From positions 63,554,681 through 63,618,680 of the forward strand of contig NC_134848.1 in assembly GCF_965363235.1 (NCBI RefSeq): a DNA stretch of 64,000 nt. The letters are read 5' to 3'. How positions within the stretch are numbered: the stretch's first letter is position 1; each line of letters opens with the position of its first letter. Below the pieces are notes generated by a model. That model saw only the letters and a list, made by a program, of their open reading frames with translations, had not been told where the DNA came from and did no database searches. A program made the position numbers and the translations under genes. The stretch comes from Mytilus galloprovincialis. Its lineage: Eukaryota; Mollusca; Bivalvia; Mytilida; Mytilidae. Shown one piece after another: positions 8,755 to 21,834 of this stretch.

Positions 8755-8827
8755 TGGAGGACCCGGGCATCGATCCCGGTACCTCTCGCATGCTAAGCGA
8801 GCGCTCTACCATGTGAGCTAGTCCCCC
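8755..8827 (-). tRNA. tRNA-Ala-AGC: tRNA-Ala (AGC), copy 4
   Basis: Unit 4; as copy 1. Confidence 0.98.
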
Positions 8828-9124
8828 TCTTGGGTAATATGTCATTAAATAACGCCTTTATAAATGCGTACAGATGTCATTCAGTCACTTTATCGGTTCT
8901 AACTACAGTTCAAAGTAGTCTCGAGAGCTACATTTGTACATAATGAAGATTTATTTATATTTAGCACAATTACGTGATATGCCTACAACTGCTTTGGCGG
9001 TCGGTCGTTAAAACAAAATGAATAAGGTTGAAACGTGGTACATGCATAACAACCCGCTAATGTGCATTCGCTAAAATTCCTCGAACAATGGTAATATTTG
9101 AGAGTGAAATGGGACCAAAAAATA

Positions 9125-9216
9125 TCCCGTGAGGCGGAGTCGAACCACCGACCTAGAGATGTCAGATTTTCTTATTCCACTACAGTCTCCCGCTCTACCA
9201 ACTGAGCTATCACGGG
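9125..9216 (-). tRNA. tRNA-Tyr-GTA: tRNA-Tyr (GTA) with intron, copy 4
   Basis: Unit 4; as copy 1. Confidence 0.97.
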
Positions 9217-9522
9217 GTCTGTATACAAATGGTTAAATTGATGATTTATACGTATTTGGATGTATTGTACATTTAGTAATAAAAACAAAAAAGCGCCATC
9301 AATTGAATCTGAAACGTATATTAGGGGAAGGAGGGGCGATAATTCATTAAGATATTTCAATTGGCAAGAGTAGCAGAGAAAACAAGTAAGTAGAATGACG
9401 GATCGGTTGCGCTTAACATATATCGCCTACAGCAATCAATACTATGAATTTGCGGATGCGTTCAATATATTAACAAGATAGCAGTGAGCGTTAAGTACCT
9501 AAAAATGATGGTCGTTACTAAG

Positions 9523-9594
9523 TCCTCGGTAGTATAGTGGTTAGTATCCCCGCCTGTCACGCGGGAGACCGGGGTTCGATTCCCCGCCGGGGAG
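9523..9594 (+). tRNA. tRNA-Asp-GTC: tRNA-Asp (GTC), copy 5
   Basis: Unit 5; as copy 1. Confidence 0.98.
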
Positions 9595-10114
9595 GACATT
9601 ATTTTTTACTTGGCTTTGGATTTTCATTCTTTAATTGTCAATTTGACCGCTATAGTAACACCGGATAATAACTGTGTAAGGGTTTGAAACCAATCCAACT
9701 GTCGTATTGTTTATGCCGTAGCATCTCCAGTTCATGTCATCAGAAGACGACCAGTTAAGTTTTGAACACGTTCCCAACCTTTAAATGTGTCTACTTTTTA
9801 GCATTCATGAGCATATTTTTGAGAAAAAAAACGCAAAGATAAACTAAACCTGACTATCACTGCATCATTAATCCTTTATGACAGATTATTTACTCATTAT
9901 TATACTACATCCCGAATGTGGTGAACGAGTCGAACTAATCACATTAAAATAAACATGAGAGTGTCAATGAATGAAGGATTCTTGTAACATGTGTAAGGGC
10001 AGGACATACACTCGAATCGACACAATTTCCTTATTTCGTTCATATCAGACTCTATTCATTTTCAATGCTGAAAGACTACCGAAAAATTGAGTATTGGCGA
10101 CATTCAAAAATTTA

Positions 10115-10187
10115 TGGAGGACCCGGGCATCGATCCCGGTACCTCTCGCATGCTAAGCGAGCGCTCTACCATGTGAGCTAGTCCCCC
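10115..10187 (-). tRNA. tRNA-Ala-AGC: tRNA-Ala (AGC), copy 5
   Basis: Unit 5; as copy 1. Confidence 0.98.
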
Positions 10188-10484
10188 TCTTGGGTAATAT
10201 GTCATTAAATAACGCCTTTATAAATGCGTACAGATGTCATTCAGTCACTTTATCGGTTCTAACTACAGTTCAAAGTAGTCTCGAGAGCTACATTTGTACA
10301 TAATGAAGATTTATTTATATTTAGCACAATTACGTGATATGCCTACAACTGCTTTGGCGGTCGGTCGTTAAAACAAAATGAATAAGGTTGAAACGTGGTA
10401 CATGCATAACAACCCGCTAATGTGCATTCGCTAAAATTCCTCGAACAATGGTAATATTTGAGAGTGAAATGGGACCAAAAAATA

Positions 10485-10576
10485 TCCCGTGAGGCGGAGT
10501 CGAACCACCGACCTAGAGATGTCAGATTTTCTTATTCCACTACAGTCTCCCGCTCTACCAACTGAGCTATCACGGG
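10485..10576 (-). tRNA. tRNA-Tyr-GTA: tRNA-Tyr (GTA) with intron, copy 5
   Basis: Unit 5; as copy 1. Confidence 0.97.
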
Positions 10577-10882
10577 GTCTGTATACAAATGGTTAAATTG
10601 ATGATTTATACGTATTTGGATGTATTGTACATTTAGTAATAAAAACAAAAAAGCGCCATCAATTGAATCTGAAACGTATATTAGGGGAAGGAGGGGCGAT
10701 AATTCATTAAGATATTTCAATTGGCAAGAGTAGCAGAGAAAACAAGTAAGTAGAATGACGGATCGGTTGCGCTTAACATATATCGCCTACAGCAATCAAT
10801 ACTATGAATTTGCGGATGCGTTCAATATATTAACAAGATAGCAGTGAGCGTTAAGTACCTAAAAATGATGGTCGTTACTAAG

Positions 10883-10954
10883 TCCTCGGTAGTATAGTGG
10901 TTAGTATCCCCGCCTGTCACGCGGGAGACCGGGGTTCGATTCCCCGCCGGGGAG
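10883..10954 (+). tRNA. tRNA-Asp-GTC: tRNA-Asp (GTC), copy 6
   Basis: Unit 6; as copy 1. Confidence 0.98.
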
Positions 10955-11474
10955 GACATTATTTTTTACTTGGCTTTGGATTTTCATTCTTTAATTGTCA
11001 ATTTGACCGCTATAGTAACACCGGATAATAACTGTGTAAGGGTTTGAAACCAATCCAACTGTCGTATTGTTTATGCCGTAGCATCTCCAGTTCATGTCAT
11101 CAGAAGACGACCAGTTAAGTTTTGAACACGTTCCCAACCTTTAAATGTGTCTACTTTTTAGCATTCATGAGCATATTTTTGAGAAAAAAAACGCAAAGAT
11201 AAACTAAACCTGACTATCACTGCATCATTAATCCTTTATGACAGATTATTTACTCATTATTATACTACATCCCGAATGTGGTGAACGAGTCGAACTAATC
11301 ACATTAAAATAAACATGAGAGTGTCAATGAATGAAGGATTCTTGTAACATGTGTAAGGGCAGGACATACACTCGAATCGACACAATTTCCTTATTTCGTT
11401 CATATCAGACTCTATTCATTTTCAATGCTGAAAGACTACCGAAAAATTGAGTATTGGCGACATTCAAAAATTTA

Positions 11475-11547
11475 TGGAGGACCCGGGCATCGATCCCGGT
11501 ACCTCTCGCATGCTAAGCGAGCGCTCTACCATGTGAGCTAGTCCCCC
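11475..11547 (-). tRNA. tRNA-Ala-AGC: tRNA-Ala (AGC), copy 6
   Basis: Unit 6; as copy 1. Confidence 0.98.
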
Positions 11548-11844
11548 TCTTGGGTAATATGTCATTAAATAACGCCTTTATAAATGCGTACAGATGTCAT
11601 TCAGTCACTTTATCGGTTCTAACTACAGTTCAAAGTAGTCTCGAGAGCTACATTTGTACATAATGAAGATTTATTTATATTTAGCACAATTACGTGATAT
11701 GCCTACAACTGCTTTGGCGGTCGGTCGTTAAAACAAAATGAATAAGGTTGAAACGTGGTACATGCATAACAACCCGCTAATGTGCATTCGCTAAAATTCC
11801 TCGAACAATGGTAATATTTGAGAGTGAAATGGGACCAAAAAATA

Positions 11845-11936
11845 TCCCGTGAGGCGGAGTCGAACCACCGACCTAGAGATGTCAGATTTTCTTATTCCAC
11901 TACAGTCTCCCGCTCTACCAACTGAGCTATCACGGG
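11845..11936 (-). tRNA. tRNA-Tyr-GTA: tRNA-Tyr (GTA) with intron, copy 6
   Basis: Unit 6; as copy 1. Confidence 0.97.
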
Positions 11937-12242
11937 GTCTGTATACAAATGGTTAAATTGATGATTTATACGTATTTGGATGTATTGTACATTTAGTAAT
12001 AAAAACAAAAAAGCGCCATCAATTGAATCTGAAACGTATATTAGGGGAAGGAGGGGCGATAATTCATTAAGATATTTCAATTGGCAAGAGTAGCAGAGAA
12101 AACAAGTAAGTAGAATGACGGATCGGTTGCGCTTAACATATATCGCCTACAGCAATCAATACTATGAATTTGCGGATGCGTTCAATATATTAACAAGATA
12201 GCAGTGAGCGTTAAGTACCTAAAAATGATGGTCGTTACTAAG

Positions 12243-12314
12243 TCCTCGGTAGTATAGTGGTTAGTATCCCCGCCTGTCACGCGGGAGACCGGGGTTCGAT
12301 TCCCCGCCGGGGAG
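12243..12314 (+). tRNA. tRNA-Asp-GTC: tRNA-Asp (GTC), copy 7
   Basis: Unit 7; as copy 1. Confidence 0.98.
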
Positions 12315-12834
12315 GACATTATTTTTTACTTGGCTTTGGATTTTCATTCTTTAATTGTCAATTTGACCGCTATAGTAACACCGGATAATAACTGTGTAAG
12401 GGTTTGAAACCAATCCAACTGTCGTATTGTTTATGCCGTAGCATCTCCAGTTCATGTCATCAGAAGACGACCAGTTAAGTTTTGAACACGTTCCCAACCT
12501 TTAAATGTGTCTACTTTTTAGCATTCATGAGCATATTTTTGAGAAAAAAAACGCAAAGATAAACTAAACCTGACTATCACTGCATCATTAATCCTTTATG
12601 ACAGATTATTTACTCATTATTATACTACATCCCGAATGTGGTGAACGAGTCGAACTAATCACATTAAAATAAACATGAGAGTGTCAATGAATGAAGGATT
12701 CTTGTAACATGTGTAAGGGCAGGACATACACTCGAATCGACACAATTTCCTTATTTCGTTCATATCAGACTCTATTCATTTTCAATGCTGAAAGACTACC
12801 GAAAAATTGAGTATTGGCGACATTCAAAAATTTA

Positions 12835-12907
12835 TGGAGGACCCGGGCATCGATCCCGGTACCTCTCGCATGCTAAGCGAGCGCTCTACCATGTGAGCTA
12901 GTCCCCC
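12835..12907 (-). tRNA. tRNA-Ala-AGC: tRNA-Ala (AGC), copy 7
   Basis: Unit 7; as copy 1. Confidence 0.98.
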
Positions 12908-13204
12908 TCTTGGGTAATATGTCATTAAATAACGCCTTTATAAATGCGTACAGATGTCATTCAGTCACTTTATCGGTTCTAACTACAGTTCAAAGTAGTC
13001 TCGAGAGCTACATTTGTACATAATGAAGATTTATTTATATTTAGCACAATTACGTGATATGCCTACAACTGCTTTGGCGGTCGGTCGTTAAAACAAAATG
13101 AATAAGGTTGAAACGTGGTACATGCATAACAACCCGCTAATGTGCATTCGCTAAAATTCCTCGAACAATGGTAATATTTGAGAGTGAAATGGGACCAAAA
13201 AATA

Positions 13205-13296
13205 TCCCGTGAGGCGGAGTCGAACCACCGACCTAGAGATGTCAGATTTTCTTATTCCACTACAGTCTCCCGCTCTACCAACTGAGCTATCACGGG
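13205..13296 (-). tRNA. tRNA-Tyr-GTA: tRNA-Tyr (GTA) with intron, copy 7
   Basis: Unit 7; as copy 1. Confidence 0.97.
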
Positions 13297-13602
13297 GTCT
13301 GTATACAAATGGTTAAATTGATGATTTATACGTATTTGGATGTATTGTACATTTAGTAATAAAAACAAAAAAGCGCCATCAATTGAATCTGAAACGTATA
13401 TTAGGGGAAGGAGGGGCGATAATTCATTAAGATATTTCAATTGGCAAGAGTAGCAGAGAAAACAAGTAAGTAGAATGACGGATCGGTTGCGCTTAACATA
13501 TATCGCCTACAGCAATCAATACTATGAATTTGCGGATGCGTTCAATATATTAACAAGATAGCAGTGAGCGTTAAGTACCTAAAAATGATGGTCGTTACTA
13601 AG

Positions 13603-13674
13603 TCCTCGGTAGTATAGTGGTTAGTATCCCCGCCTGTCACGCGGGAGACCGGGGTTCGATTCCCCGCCGGGGAG
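13603..13674 (+). tRNA. tRNA-Asp-GTC: tRNA-Asp (GTC), copy 8
   Basis: Unit 8; as copy 1. Confidence 0.98.
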
Positions 13675-14194
13675 GACATTATTTTTTACTTGGCTTTGGA
13701 TTTTCATTCTTTAATTGTCAATTTGACCGCTATAGTAACACCGGATAATAACTGTGTAAGGGTTTGAAACCAATCCAACTGTCGTATTGTTTATGCCGTA
13801 GCATCTCCAGTTCATGTCATCAGAAGACGACCAGTTAAGTTTTGAACACGTTCCCAACCTTTAAATGTGTCTACTTTTTAGCATTCATGAGCATATTTTT
13901 GAGAAAAAAAACGCAAAGATAAACTAAACCTGACTATCACTGCATCATTAATCCTTTATGACAGATTATTTACTCATTATTATACTACATCCCGAATGTG
14001 GTGAACGAGTCGAACTAATCACATTAAAATAAACATGAGAGTGTCAATGAATGAAGGATTCTTGTAACATGTGTAAGGGCAGGACATACACTCGAATCGA
14101 CACAATTTCCTTATTTCGTTCATATCAGACTCTATTCATTTTCAATGCTGAAAGACTACCGAAAAATTGAGTATTGGCGACATTCAAAAATTTA

Positions 14195-14267
14195 TGGAGG
14201 ACCCGGGCATCGATCCCGGTACCTCTCGCATGCTAAGCGAGCGCTCTACCATGTGAGCTAGTCCCCC
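14195..14267 (-). tRNA. tRNA-Ala-AGC: tRNA-Ala (AGC), copy 8
   Basis: Unit 8; as copy 1. Confidence 0.98.
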
Positions 14268-14564
14268 TCTTGGGTAATATGTCATTAAATAACGCCTTTA
14301 TAAATGCGTACAGATGTCATTCAGTCACTTTATCGGTTCTAACTACAGTTCAAAGTAGTCTCGAGAGCTACATTTGTACATAATGAAGATTTATTTATAT
14401 TTAGCACAATTACGTGATATGCCTACAACTGCTTTGGCGGTCGGTCGTTAAAACAAAATGAATAAGGTTGAAACGTGGTACATGCATAACAACCCGCTAA
14501 TGTGCATTCGCTAAAATTCCTCGAACAATGGTAATATTTGAGAGTGAAATGGGACCAAAAAATA

Positions 14565-14656
14565 TCCCGTGAGGCGGAGTCGAACCACCGACCTAGAGAT
14601 GTCAGATTTTCTTATTCCACTACAGTCTCCCGCTCTACCAACTGAGCTATCACGGG
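14565..14656 (-). tRNA. tRNA-Tyr-GTA: tRNA-Tyr (GTA) with intron, copy 8
   Basis: Unit 8; as copy 1. Confidence 0.97.
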
Positions 14657-14962
14657 GTCTGTATACAAATGGTTAAATTGATGATTTATACGTATTTGGA
14701 TGTATTGTACATTTAGTAATAAAAACAAAAAAGCGCCATCAATTGAATCTGAAACGTATATTAGGGGAAGGAGGGGCGATAATTCATTAAGATATTTCAA
14801 TTGGCAAGAGTAGCAGAGAAAACAAGTAAGTAGAATGACGGATCGGTTGCGCTTAACATATATCGCCTACAGCAATCAATACTATGAATTTGCGGATGCG
14901 TTCAATATATTAACAAGATAGCAGTGAGCGTTAAGTACCTAAAAATGATGGTCGTTACTAAG

Positions 14963-15034
14963 TCCTCGGTAGTATAGTGGTTAGTATCCCCGCCTGTCAC
15001 GCGGGAGACCGGGGTTCGATTCCCCGCCGGGGAG
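14963..15034 (+). tRNA. tRNA-Asp-GTC: tRNA-Asp (GTC), copy 9
   Basis: Unit 9; as copy 1. Confidence 0.98.
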
Positions 15035-15554
15035 GACATTATTTTTTACTTGGCTTTGGATTTTCATTCTTTAATTGTCAATTTGACCGCTATAGTAACA
15101 CCGGATAATAACTGTGTAAGGGTTTGAAACCAATCCAACTGTCGTATTGTTTATGCCGTAGCATCTCCAGTTCATGTCATCAGAAGACGACCAGTTAAGT
15201 TTTGAACACGTTCCCAACCTTTAAATGTGTCTACTTTTTAGCATTCATGAGCATATTTTTGAGAAAAAAAACGCAAAGATAAACTAAACCTGACTATCAC
15301 TGCATCATTAATCCTTTATGACAGATTATTTACTCATTATTATACTACATCCCGAATGTGGTGAACGAGTCGAACTAATCACATTAAAATAAACATGAGA
15401 GTGTCAATGAATGAAGGATTCTTGTAACATGTGTAAGGGCAGGACATACACTCGAATCGACACAATTTCCTTATTTCGTTCATATCAGACTCTATTCATT
15501 TTCAATGCTGAAAGACTACCGAAAAATTGAGTATTGGCGACATTCAAAAATTTA

Positions 15555-15627
15555 TGGAGGACCCGGGCATCGATCCCGGTACCTCTCGCATGCTAAGCGA
15601 GCGCTCTACCATGTGAGCTAGTCCCCC
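15555..15627 (-). tRNA. tRNA-Ala-AGC: tRNA-Ala (AGC), copy 9
   Basis: Unit 9; as copy 1. Confidence 0.98.
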
Positions 15628-15924
15628 TCTTGGGTAATATGTCATTAAATAACGCCTTTATAAATGCGTACAGATGTCATTCAGTCACTTTATCGGTTCT
15701 AACTACAGTTCAAAGTAGTCTCGAGAGCTACATTTGTACATAATGAAGATTTATTTATATTTAGCACAATTACGTGATATGCCTACAACTGCTTTGGCGG
15801 TCGGTCGTTAAAACAAAATGAATAAGGTTGAAACGTGGTACATGCATAACAACCCGCTAATGTGCATTCGCTAAAATTCCTCGAACAATGGTAATATTTG
15901 AGAGTGAAATGGGACCAAAAAATA

Positions 15925-16016
15925 TCCCGTGAGGCGGAGTCGAACCACCGACCTAGAGATGTCAGATTTTCTTATTCCACTACAGTCTCCCGCTCTACCA
16001 ACTGAGCTATCACGGG
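15925..16016 (-). tRNA. tRNA-Tyr-GTA: tRNA-Tyr (GTA) with intron, copy 9
   Basis: Unit 9; as copy 1. Confidence 0.97.
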
Positions 16017-16322
16017 GTCTGTATACAAATGGTTAAATTGATGATTTATACGTATTTGGATGTATTGTACATTTAGTAATAAAAACAAAAAAGCGCCATC
16101 AATTGAATCTGAAACGTATATTAGGGGAAGGAGGGGCGATAATTCATTAAGATATTTCAATTGGCAAGAGTAGCAGAGAAAACAAGTAAGTAGAATGACG
16201 GATCGGTTGCGCTTAACATATATCGCCTACAGCAATCAATACTATGAATTTGCGGATGCGTTCAATATATTAACAAGATAGCAGTGAGCGTTAAGTACCT
16301 AAAAATGATGGTCGTTACTAAG

Positions 16323-16394
16323 TCCTCGGTAGTATAGTGGTTAGTATCCCCGCCTGTCACGCGGGAGACCGGGGTTCGATTCCCCGCCGGGGAG
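16323..16394 (+). tRNA. tRNA-Asp-GTC: tRNA-Asp (GTC), copy 10
   Basis: Unit 10; as copy 1. Confidence 0.98.
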
Positions 16395-16914
16395 GACATT
16401 ATTTTTTACTTGGCTTTGGATTTTCATTCTTTAATTGTCAATTTGACCGCTATAGTAACACCGGATAATAACTGTGTAAGGGTTTGAAACCAATCCAACT
16501 GTCGTATTGTTTATGCCGTAGCATCTCCAGTTCATGTCATCAGAAGACGACCAGTTAAGTTTTGAACACGTTCCCAACCTTTAAATGTGTCTACTTTTTA
16601 GCATTCATGAGCATATTTTTGAGAAAAAAAACGCAAAGATAAACTAAACCTGACTATCACTGCATCATTAATCCTTTATGACAGATTATTTACTCATTAT
16701 TATACTACATCCCGAATGTGGTGAACGAGTCGAACTAATCACATTAAAATAAACATGAGAGTGTCAATGAATGAAGGATTCTTGTAACATGTGTAAGGGC
16801 AGGACATACACTCGAATCGACACAATTTCCTTATTTCGTTCATATCAGACTCTATTCATTTTCAATGCTGAAAGACTACCGAAAAATTGAGTATTGGCGA
16901 CATTCAAAAATTTA

Positions 16915-16987
16915 TGGAGGACCCGGGCATCGATCCCGGTACCTCTCGCATGCTAAGCGAGCGCTCTACCATGTGAGCTAGTCCCCC
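16915..16987 (-). tRNA. tRNA-Ala-AGC: tRNA-Ala (AGC), copy 10
   Basis: Unit 10; as copy 1. Confidence 0.98.
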
Positions 16988-17284
16988 TCTTGGGTAATAT
17001 GTCATTAAATAACGCCTTTATAAATGCGTACAGATGTCATTCAGTCACTTTATCGGTTCTAACTACAGTTCAAAGTAGTCTCGAGAGCTACATTTGTACA
17101 TAATGAAGATTTATTTATATTTAGCACAATTACGTGATATGCCTACAACTGCTTTGGCGGTCGGTCGTTAAAACAAAATGAATAAGGTTGAAACGTGGTA
17201 CATGCATAACAACCCGCTAATGTGCATTCGCTAAAATTCCTCGAACAATGGTAATATTTGAGAGTGAAATGGGACCAAAAAATA

Positions 17285-17376
17285 TCCCGTGAGGCGGAGT
17301 CGAACCACCGACCTAGAGATGTCAGATTTTCTTATTCCACTACAGTCTCCCGCTCTACCAACTGAGCTATCACGGG
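17285..17376 (-). tRNA. tRNA-Tyr-GTA: tRNA-Tyr (GTA) with intron, copy 10
   Basis: Unit 10; as copy 1. Confidence 0.97.
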
Positions 17377-17682
17377 GTCTGTATACAAATGGTTAAATTG
17401 ATGATTTATACGTATTTGGATGTATTGTACATTTAGTAATAAAAACAAAAAAGCGCCATCAATTGAATCTGAAACGTATATTAGGGGAAGGAGGGGCGAT
17501 AATTCATTAAGATATTTCAATTGGCAAGAGTAGCAGAGAAAACAAGTAAGTAGAATGACGGATCGGTTGCGCTTAACATATATCGCCTACAGCAATCAAT
17601 ACTATGAATTTGCGGATGCGTTCAATATATTAACAAGATAGCAGTGAGCGTTAAGTACCTAAAAATGATGGTCGTTACTAAG

Positions 17683-17754
17683 TCCTCGGTAGTATAGTGG
17701 TTAGTATCCCCGCCTGTCACGCGGGAGACCGGGGTTCGATTCCCCGCCGGGGAG
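17683..17754 (+). tRNA. tRNA-Asp-GTC: tRNA-Asp (GTC), copy 11
   Basis: Unit 11; as copy 1. Confidence 0.98.
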
Positions 17755-18274
17755 GACATTATTTTTTACTTGGCTTTGGATTTTCATTCTTTAATTGTCA
17801 ATTTGACCGCTATAGTAACACCGGATAATAACTGTGTAAGGGTTTGAAACCAATCCAACTGTCGTATTGTTTATGCCGTAGCATCTCCAGTTCATGTCAT
17901 CAGAAGACGACCAGTTAAGTTTTGAACACGTTCCCAACCTTTAAATGTGTCTACTTTTTAGCATTCATGAGCATATTTTTGAGAAAAAAAACGCAAAGAT
18001 AAACTAAACCTGACTATCACTGCATCATTAATCCTTTATGACAGATTATTTACTCATTATTATACTACATCCCGAATGTGGTGAACGAGTCGAACTAATC
18101 ACATTAAAATAAACATGAGAGTGTCAATGAATGAAGGATTCTTGTAACATGTGTAAGGGCAGGACATACACTCGAATCGACACAATTTCCTTATTTCGTT
18201 CATATCAGACTCTATTCATTTTCAATGCTGAAAGACTACCGAAAAATTGAGTATTGGCGACATTCAAAAATTTA

Positions 18275-18347
18275 TGGAGGACCCGGGCATCGATCCCGGT
18301 ACCTCTCGCATGCTAAGCGAGCGCTCTACCATGTGAGCTAGTCCCCC
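18275..18347 (-). tRNA. tRNA-Ala-AGC: tRNA-Ala (AGC), copy 11
   Basis: Unit 11; as copy 1. Confidence 0.98.
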
Positions 18348-18644
18348 TCTTGGGTAATATGTCATTAAATAACGCCTTTATAAATGCGTACAGATGTCAT
18401 TCAGTCACTTTATCGGTTCTAACTACAGTTCAAAGTAGTCTCGAGAGCTACATTTGTACATAATGAAGATTTATTTATATTTAGCACAATTACGTGATAT
18501 GCCTACAACTGCTTTGGCGGTCGGTCGTTAAAACAAAATGAATAAGGTTGAAACGTGGTACATGCATAACAACCCGCTAATGTGCATTCGCTAAAATTCC
18601 TCGAACAATGGTAATATTTGAGAGTGAAATGGGACCAAAAAATA

Positions 18645-18736
18645 TCCCGTGAGGCGGAGTCGAACCACCGACCTAGAGATGTCAGATTTTCTTATTCCAC
18701 TACAGTCTCCCGCTCTACCAACTGAGCTATCACGGG
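18645..18736 (-). tRNA. tRNA-Tyr-GTA: tRNA-Tyr (GTA) with intron, copy 11
   Basis: Unit 11; as copy 1. Confidence 0.97.
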
Positions 18737-19042
18737 GTCTGTATACAAATGGTTAAATTGATGATTTATACGTATTTGGATGTATTGTACATTTAGTAAT
18801 AAAAACAAAAAAGCGCCATCAATTGAATCTGAAACGTATATTAGGGGAAGGAGGGGCGATAATTCATTAAGATATTTCAATTGGCAAGAGTAGCAGAGAA
18901 AACAAGTAAGTAGAATGACGGATCGGTTGCGCTTAACATATATCGCCTACAGCAATCAATACTATGAATTTGCGGATGCGTTCAATATATTAACAAGATA
19001 GCAGTGAGCGTTAAGTACCTAAAAATGATGGTCGTTACTAAG

Positions 19043-19114
19043 TCCTCGGTAGTATAGTGGTTAGTATCCCCGCCTGTCACGCGGGAGACCGGGGTTCGAT
19101 TCCCCGCCGGGGAG
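19043..19114 (+). tRNA. tRNA-Asp-GTC: tRNA-Asp (GTC), copy 12
   Basis: Unit 12; as copy 1. Confidence 0.98.
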
Positions 19115-19634
19115 GACATTATTTTTTACTTGGCTTTGGATTTTCATTCTTTAATTGTCAATTTGACCGCTATAGTAACACCGGATAATAACTGTGTAAG
19201 GGTTTGAAACCAATCCAACTGTCGTATTGTTTATGCCGTAGCATCTCCAGTTCATGTCATCAGAAGACGACCAGTTAAGTTTTGAACACGTTCCCAACCT
19301 TTAAATGTGTCTACTTTTTAGCATTCATGAGCATATTTTTGAGAAAAAAAACGCAAAGATAAACTAAACCTGACTATCACTGCATCATTAATCCTTTATG
19401 ACAGATTATTTACTCATTATTATACTACATCCCGAATGTGGTGAACGAGTCGAACTAATCACATTAAAATAAACATGAGAGTGTCAATGAATGAAGGATT
19501 CTTGTAACATGTGTAAGGGCAGGACATACACTCGAATCGACACAATTTCCTTATTTCGTTCATATCAGACTCTATTCATTTTCAATGCTGAAAGACTACC
19601 GAAAAATTGAGTATTGGCGACATTCAAAAATTTA

Positions 19635-19707
19635 TGGAGGACCCGGGCATCGATCCCGGTACCTCTCGCATGCTAAGCGAGCGCTCTACCATGTGAGCTA
19701 GTCCCCC
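19635..19707 (-). tRNA. tRNA-Ala-AGC: tRNA-Ala (AGC), copy 12
   Basis: Unit 12; as copy 1. Confidence 0.98.
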
Positions 19708-20004
19708 TCTTGGGTAATATGTCATTAAATAACGCCTTTATAAATGCGTACAGATGTCATTCAGTCACTTTATCGGTTCTAACTACAGTTCAAAGTAGTC
19801 TCGAGAGCTACATTTGTACATAATGAAGATTTATTTATATTTAGCACAATTACGTGATATGCCTACAACTGCTTTGGCGGTCGGTCGTTAAAACAAAATG
19901 AATAAGGTTGAAACGTGGTACATGCATAACAACCCGCTAATGTGCATTCGCTAAAATTCCTCGAACAATGGTAATATTTGAGAGTGAAATGGGACCAAAA
20001 AATA

Positions 20005-20096
20005 TCCCGTGAGGCGGAGTCGAACCACCGACCTAGAGATGTCAGATTTTCTTATTCCACTACAGTCTCCCGCTCTACCAACTGAGCTATCACGGG
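20005..20096 (-). tRNA. tRNA-Tyr-GTA: tRNA-Tyr (GTA) with intron, copy 12
   Basis: Unit 12; as copy 1. Confidence 0.97.
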
Positions 20097-20402
20097 GTCT
20101 GTATACAAATGGTTAAATTGATGATTTATACGTATTTGGATGTATTGTACATTTAGTAATAAAAACAAAAAAGCGCCATCAATTGAATCTGAAACGTATA
20201 TTAGGGGAAGGAGGGGCGATAATTCATTAAGATATTTCAATTGGCAAGAGTAGCAGAGAAAACAAGTAAGTAGAATGACGGATCGGTTGCGCTTAACATA
20301 TATCGCCTACAGCAATCAATACTATGAATTTGCGGATGCGTTCAATATATTAACAAGATAGCAGTGAGCGTTAAGTACCTAAAAATGATGGTCGTTACTA
20401 AG

Positions 20403-20474
20403 TCCTCGGTAGTATAGTGGTTAGTATCCCCGCCTGTCACGCGGGAGACCGGGGTTCGATTCCCCGCCGGGGAG
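20403..20474 (+). tRNA. tRNA-Asp-GTC: tRNA-Asp (GTC), copy 13
   Basis: Unit 13; as copy 1. Confidence 0.98.
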
Positions 20475-20994
20475 GACATTATTTTTTACTTGGCTTTGGA
20501 TTTTCATTCTTTAATTGTCAATTTGACCGCTATAGTAACACCGGATAATAACTGTGTAAGGGTTTGAAACCAATCCAACTGTCGTATTGTTTATGCCGTA
20601 GCATCTCCAGTTCATGTCATCAGAAGACGACCAGTTAAGTTTTGAACACGTTCCCAACCTTTAAATGTGTCTACTTTTTAGCATTCATGAGCATATTTTT
20701 GAGAAAAAAAACGCAAAGATAAACTAAACCTGACTATCACTGCATCATTAATCCTTTATGACAGATTATTTACTCATTATTATACTACATCCCGAATGTG
20801 GTGAACGAGTCGAACTAATCACATTAAAATAAACATGAGAGTGTCAATGAATGAAGGATTCTTGTAACATGTGTAAGGGCAGGACATACACTCGAATCGA
20901 CACAATTTCCTTATTTCGTTCATATCAGACTCTATTCATTTTCAATGCTGAAAGACTACCGAAAAATTGAGTATTGGCGACATTCAAAAATTTA

Positions 20995-21067
20995 TGGAGG
21001 ACCCGGGCATCGATCCCGGTACCTCTCGCATGCTAAGCGAGCGCTCTACCATGTGAGCTAGTCCCCC
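20995..21067 (-). tRNA. tRNA-Ala-AGC: tRNA-Ala (AGC), copy 13
   Basis: Unit 13; as copy 1. Confidence 0.98.
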
Positions 21068-21364
21068 TCTTGGGTAATATGTCATTAAATAACGCCTTTA
21101 TAAATGCGTACAGATGTCATTCAGTCACTTTATCGGTTCTAACTACAGTTCAAAGTAGTCTCGAGAGCTACATTTGTACATAATGAAGATTTATTTATAT
21201 TTAGCACAATTACGTGATATGCCTACAACTGCTTTGGCGGTCGGTCGTTAAAACAAAATGAATAAGGTTGAAACGTGGTACATGCATAACAACCCGCTAA
21301 TGTGCATTCGCTAAAATTCCTCGAACAATGGTAATATTTGAGAGTGAAATGGGACCAAAAAATA

Positions 21365-21456
21365 TCCCGTGAGGCGGAGTCGAACCACCGACCTAGAGAT
21401 GTCAGATTTTCTTATTCCACTACAGTCTCCCGCTCTACCAACTGAGCTATCACGGG
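21365..21456 (-). tRNA. tRNA-Tyr-GTA: tRNA-Tyr (GTA) with intron, copy 13
   Basis: Unit 13; as copy 1. Confidence 0.97.
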
Positions 21457-21762
21457 GTCTGTATACAAATGGTTAAATTGATGATTTATACGTATTTGGA
21501 TGTATTGTACATTTAGTAATAAAAACAAAAAAGCGCCATCAATTGAATCTGAAACGTATATTAGGGGAAGGAGGGGCGATAATTCATTAAGATATTTCAA
21601 TTGGCAAGAGTAGCAGAGAAAACAAGTAAGTAGAATGACGGATCGGTTGCGCTTAACATATATCGCCTACAGCAATCAATACTATGAATTTGCGGATGCG
21701 TTCAATATATTAACAAGATAGCAGTGAGCGTTAAGTACCTAAAAATGATGGTCGTTACTAAG

Positions 21763-21834
21763 TCCTCGGTAGTATAGTGGTTAGTATCCCCGCCTGTCAC
21801 GCGGGAGACCGGGGTTCGATTCCCCGCCGGGGAG
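21763..21834 (+). tRNA. tRNA-Asp-GTC: tRNA-Asp (GTC), copy 14
   Basis: Unit 14; as copy 1. Confidence 0.98.
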